64,000 bases of DNA from Thalassomonas haliotis. GTDB lineage: Bacteria; Pseudomonadota; Gammaproteobacteria; Enterobacterales; Alteromonadaceae. Location of the stretch: NCBI RefSeq assembly GCF_028657945.1, contig NZ_CP059693.1, positions 3,968,001 to 4,032,000 on the forward strand. Direction: 5' to 3'. The translations under genes and the position numbers were made by a program. Positions 62,484 through 64,000 of the stretch are shown in pieces (within the stretch, counting starts at the first letter, position 1; every line of letters begins with the position of its first letter). Under the pieces are notes generated by a model. The model saw nothing but the letters and a program-made list of their open reading frames with translations. It made no database searches and was not told the origin of the DNA.

Positions 62484-63644
62484 ATGACTCATATTAACAG
62501 CAAACTTGTTCACCTCGGGCGCAGCAGCGCCAGGGAATCACTTGCGGTCAATCCGCCTTTAGTGCGCGCCTCGACCACAGTTTTTCCGACACTGGCGGCA
62601 TTTAAATCATCCTACCGGGGGATCACCTTTGAAAGCCCGCGTTATGGCCGCTCCGGCACCAGTACCGCCTTTGAATTACAAACGGCCATGGCGTCAATCT
62701 GCAATACCCAAACCTGTATCGCCACCTCATGCGGCCTGAGTGCATGTGCCGCGGTGCTTAGTGCCTACGCAACGCCCGGCAGCCACCTGCTGATTCAAAA
62801 AGAGGTATACGGACCGACCAGGGCGCTGGCTGAAAATGAATTACGGCGCATCAAGGCCAAGATTGAATATTTTGACCACGTAGATGAATTAGCGCAGTTA
62901 ATCACACCGCAAACCAGCCTGATTTACCTGGAAGTGCCCGCTTCCCTGAGCATGAAGATGCTCGATATCAGGGCAGTAACGACAATGGCCCAAAGGCACA
63001 ATATTCCGGTAGCCTGTGATTCAACCTGGGGGACCCCCTACTTTTTTGATGCCCATGCGTTAGGTATTAATATTTCTATCCACGGGGCAACAAAATATAT
63101 TAACGGTCACTCGGATACCCTGCTGGGTTTGCTCACCGGCAGTTATGAAGATCTGGCCAAAACCCGGCAATGGTGCGAGCAATTCGGCTCTCATGCCGCC
63201 CCGGATGCCTGCTGGATGACACTGCGGGGACTGCGCACCTTAAGCGTCAGAATGGAGCGCCACCAGGAAAATGCCCTGCATCTTGCTAAGTACTTGCAGG
63301 CACAACCGCAAATCAAAAATGTGCTGTTTCCCGCCTTAGCGTCCGATCCCGGACATCACTTGTGGCAGCAACAGTTCTCAGGAGGGGCCGGCCCCTTTAC
63401 TGTTGAATTGCAGCCATGCAGTGAAGCCTGTTATGAAAAATTCTTCGATTCCCTGAACTTATTTGCCCTGGGCACCAGCTGGGGCGGCTTTGAAAGCTTA
63501 GTGATGCCTGCCATTGCCCATCATTTACGCTCAAAACAAACCCTTGCTGATGAAGGGCGCATGGTCCGGCTACATATCGGCCTGGAAGATAAGGATGAAC
63601 TCTGCGCCGATTTGCAGCAAGCCCTGGCGCTACTTGGCGGATAA
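62484..63644 (+). CDS. Cystathionine gamma-synthase/beta-lyase-like PLP enzyme
   Basis: This 386-residue trans-sulfuration-family enzyme has PLP-binding K204 in HGATKYINGHSD, the phosphate-loop CGLSACAAVLSAY, and the YLEVPAS and DSTWGTPYF motifs around the cofactor aspartate. The C-terminal LGTSWGGFESLVMP segment is typical of MetC beta-lyases. Length fits. The ATG at 62484 is preferred over a TTG at 62466. It may cleave cystathionine or a related amino-acid thioether, and its last 15 bases overlap a convergent small gene. The exact reaction is open; MetC is favoured. Confidence 0.88.
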   Translation: MTHINSKLVHLGRSSARESLAVNPPLVRASTTVFPTLAAFKSSYRGITFESPRYGRSGTSTAFELQTAMASICNTQTCIATSCGLSACAAVLSAYATPGSHLLIQKEVYGPTRALAENELRRIKAKIEYFDHVDELAQLITPQTSLIYLEVPASLSMKMLDIRAVTTMAQRHNIPVACDSTWGTPYFFDAHALGINISIHGATKYINGHSDTLLGLLTGSYEDLAKTRQWCEQFGSHAAPDACWMTLRGLRTLSVRMERHQENALHLAKYLQAQPQIKNVLFPALASDPGHHLWQQQFSGGAGPFTVELQPCSEACYEKFFDSLNLFALGTSWGGFESLVMPAIAHHLRSKQTLADEGRMVRLHIGLEDKDELCADLQQALALLGG

Positions 63645-63992
63645 ATAGTCAAATAATGCTCTGCGCTGAGAAGATGAAAAAGTATAATAACTAAATGCAA
63701 TATTTTGCTCATCAGCGCTTTTCAGCAAAATCATTCTGGGAAAGCTTTGTTTACTTTCAAAACCGGTAAAATCAGACCAGGCAATTTTCTGTTTGCCACC
63801 GTATTTGATATAGCTGATCCCCTGCTCATCAAGCGCTAAACCGTATTCAATAATCTTACTTTTTCCGGAATTAAAAATGATCAGCCAGAGGCTATATAAA
63901 GTAAAAAGAATTATCGCCGGATATAATAAATAGGTAATGTGCTCTATTGATTGCTGCTCAATAAGCGCCACTATACCGCCGCCAACAAACAT
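63630..63992 (-). CDS. Small membrane protein, possibly extending beyond the window
   Basis: From ATG 63992 the product has 120 residues with two membrane helices (HITYLLYPAIILFTLYSLWLIIF in the N-terminal half). A C-terminal soluble domain of about 70 residues (SKIIEYGLALDEQGISYIKYGGKQKIAWSDFTGFESK) looks like a PH-like or YcxB-type domain. The frame is open to the window edge, so the start may be further upstream. It converges on the MetC-like gene with an overlap. I do not assign a function. Confidence 0.6.
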   Translation of the reverse strand: MFVGGGIVALIEQQSIEHITYLLYPAIILFTLYSLWLIIFNSGKSKIIEYGLALDEQGISYIKYGGKQKIAWSDFTGFESKQSFPRMILLKSADEQNIAFSYYTFSSSQRRALFDYLSAK

Positions 63993-64000
63993 CCAAAAAA

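Overview
The window looks like chromosomal DNA of a marine gammaproteobacterium of the Alteromonadales. A Thalassomonas/Colwellia-like host is my best guess. The reasons are gammaproteobacterial housekeeping genes (uvrB, efpL, a KefB-type antiporter), heavy two-component, c-di-GMP and chemotaxis signalling, secreted proteases and a GH16 glucanase with carbohydrate-binding-like modules, PEP-CTERM proteins, and a LodA-type quinocofactor oxidase. The genus is inferred from gene style only. No phage, IS element, CRISPR array or plasmid gene was recognised.

Layout. 1-2074: the end of a sensor kinase, an overlapping NtrC-type regulator, and a small unknown gene. 2128-5516: uvrB translationally coupled to a MATE exporter. 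5517-8475: a 3 kb region without protein genes. It holds DnaA-box-like sites, a perfect hairpin, five near-identical tRNA-Asn genes in two promoter-driven arrays, and seven decayed tRNA-like repeat units, most ending in the same terminator hairpin. 8476-14376: a membrane diguanylate cyclase, a KefB-type antiporter, and a NatAB-like ABC exporter.

14548-24157 (all minus strand) is a redox gene cluster. In transcription order it holds a VioB-like ferritin-fold protein, a LodA/GoxA-type CTQ oxidase, its LodB-type flavoprotein, a carboxymuconolactone-decarboxylase-like protein, a DyP peroxidase, an acetolactate-synthase-like ThDP enzyme, and a second CMD-like protein. A roughly 180 bp sequence is repeated upstream of both the first gene (about 24385-24560) and the fourth gene (about 19651-19831). 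This suggests common regulation, perhaps by the adjacent divergent TetR-like gene. A hydrogen-peroxide-producing oxidase, an imine-handling ferritin-fold protein and a peroxide-using DyP enzyme would make a coherent oxidative pathway, but the product is unknown.

25308-35626: a YdjM-like membrane protein, a chemoreceptor with a c-type heme motif, and an operon of two exported methyltransferase-fold proteins flanking a MATE exporter. The second methyltransferase has a +1 frameshift at TTT-TGA. Next come a PLP dehydratase divergent from a MocR regulator with direct-repeat operators, a small secreted protein and EfpL. 35835-48163: a secreted trypsin-like protease, an EAL-HDOD protein, a periplasmic solute-binding protein, an M43 metalloprotease, a TonB receptor, and a degenerate receiver-repeat protein.

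48226-53553: a membrane protein divergent from a 1360-residue SIR2-NACHT-LRR protein. The latter has the architecture of a bacterial NLR-like anti-phage sensor with an NAD-degrading effector, and it is the best single candidate for an unusual system. 53925-64000: an SDR/TetR pair with two palindromic operators, a PEP-CTERM plus GH16 operon with a LacI-type operator upstream, a second PEP-CTERM protein, a broken isopenicillin-N-synthase-family gene, an AraC regulator, a MetC/MetB-like PLP enzyme, and a small membrane protein at the window edge.
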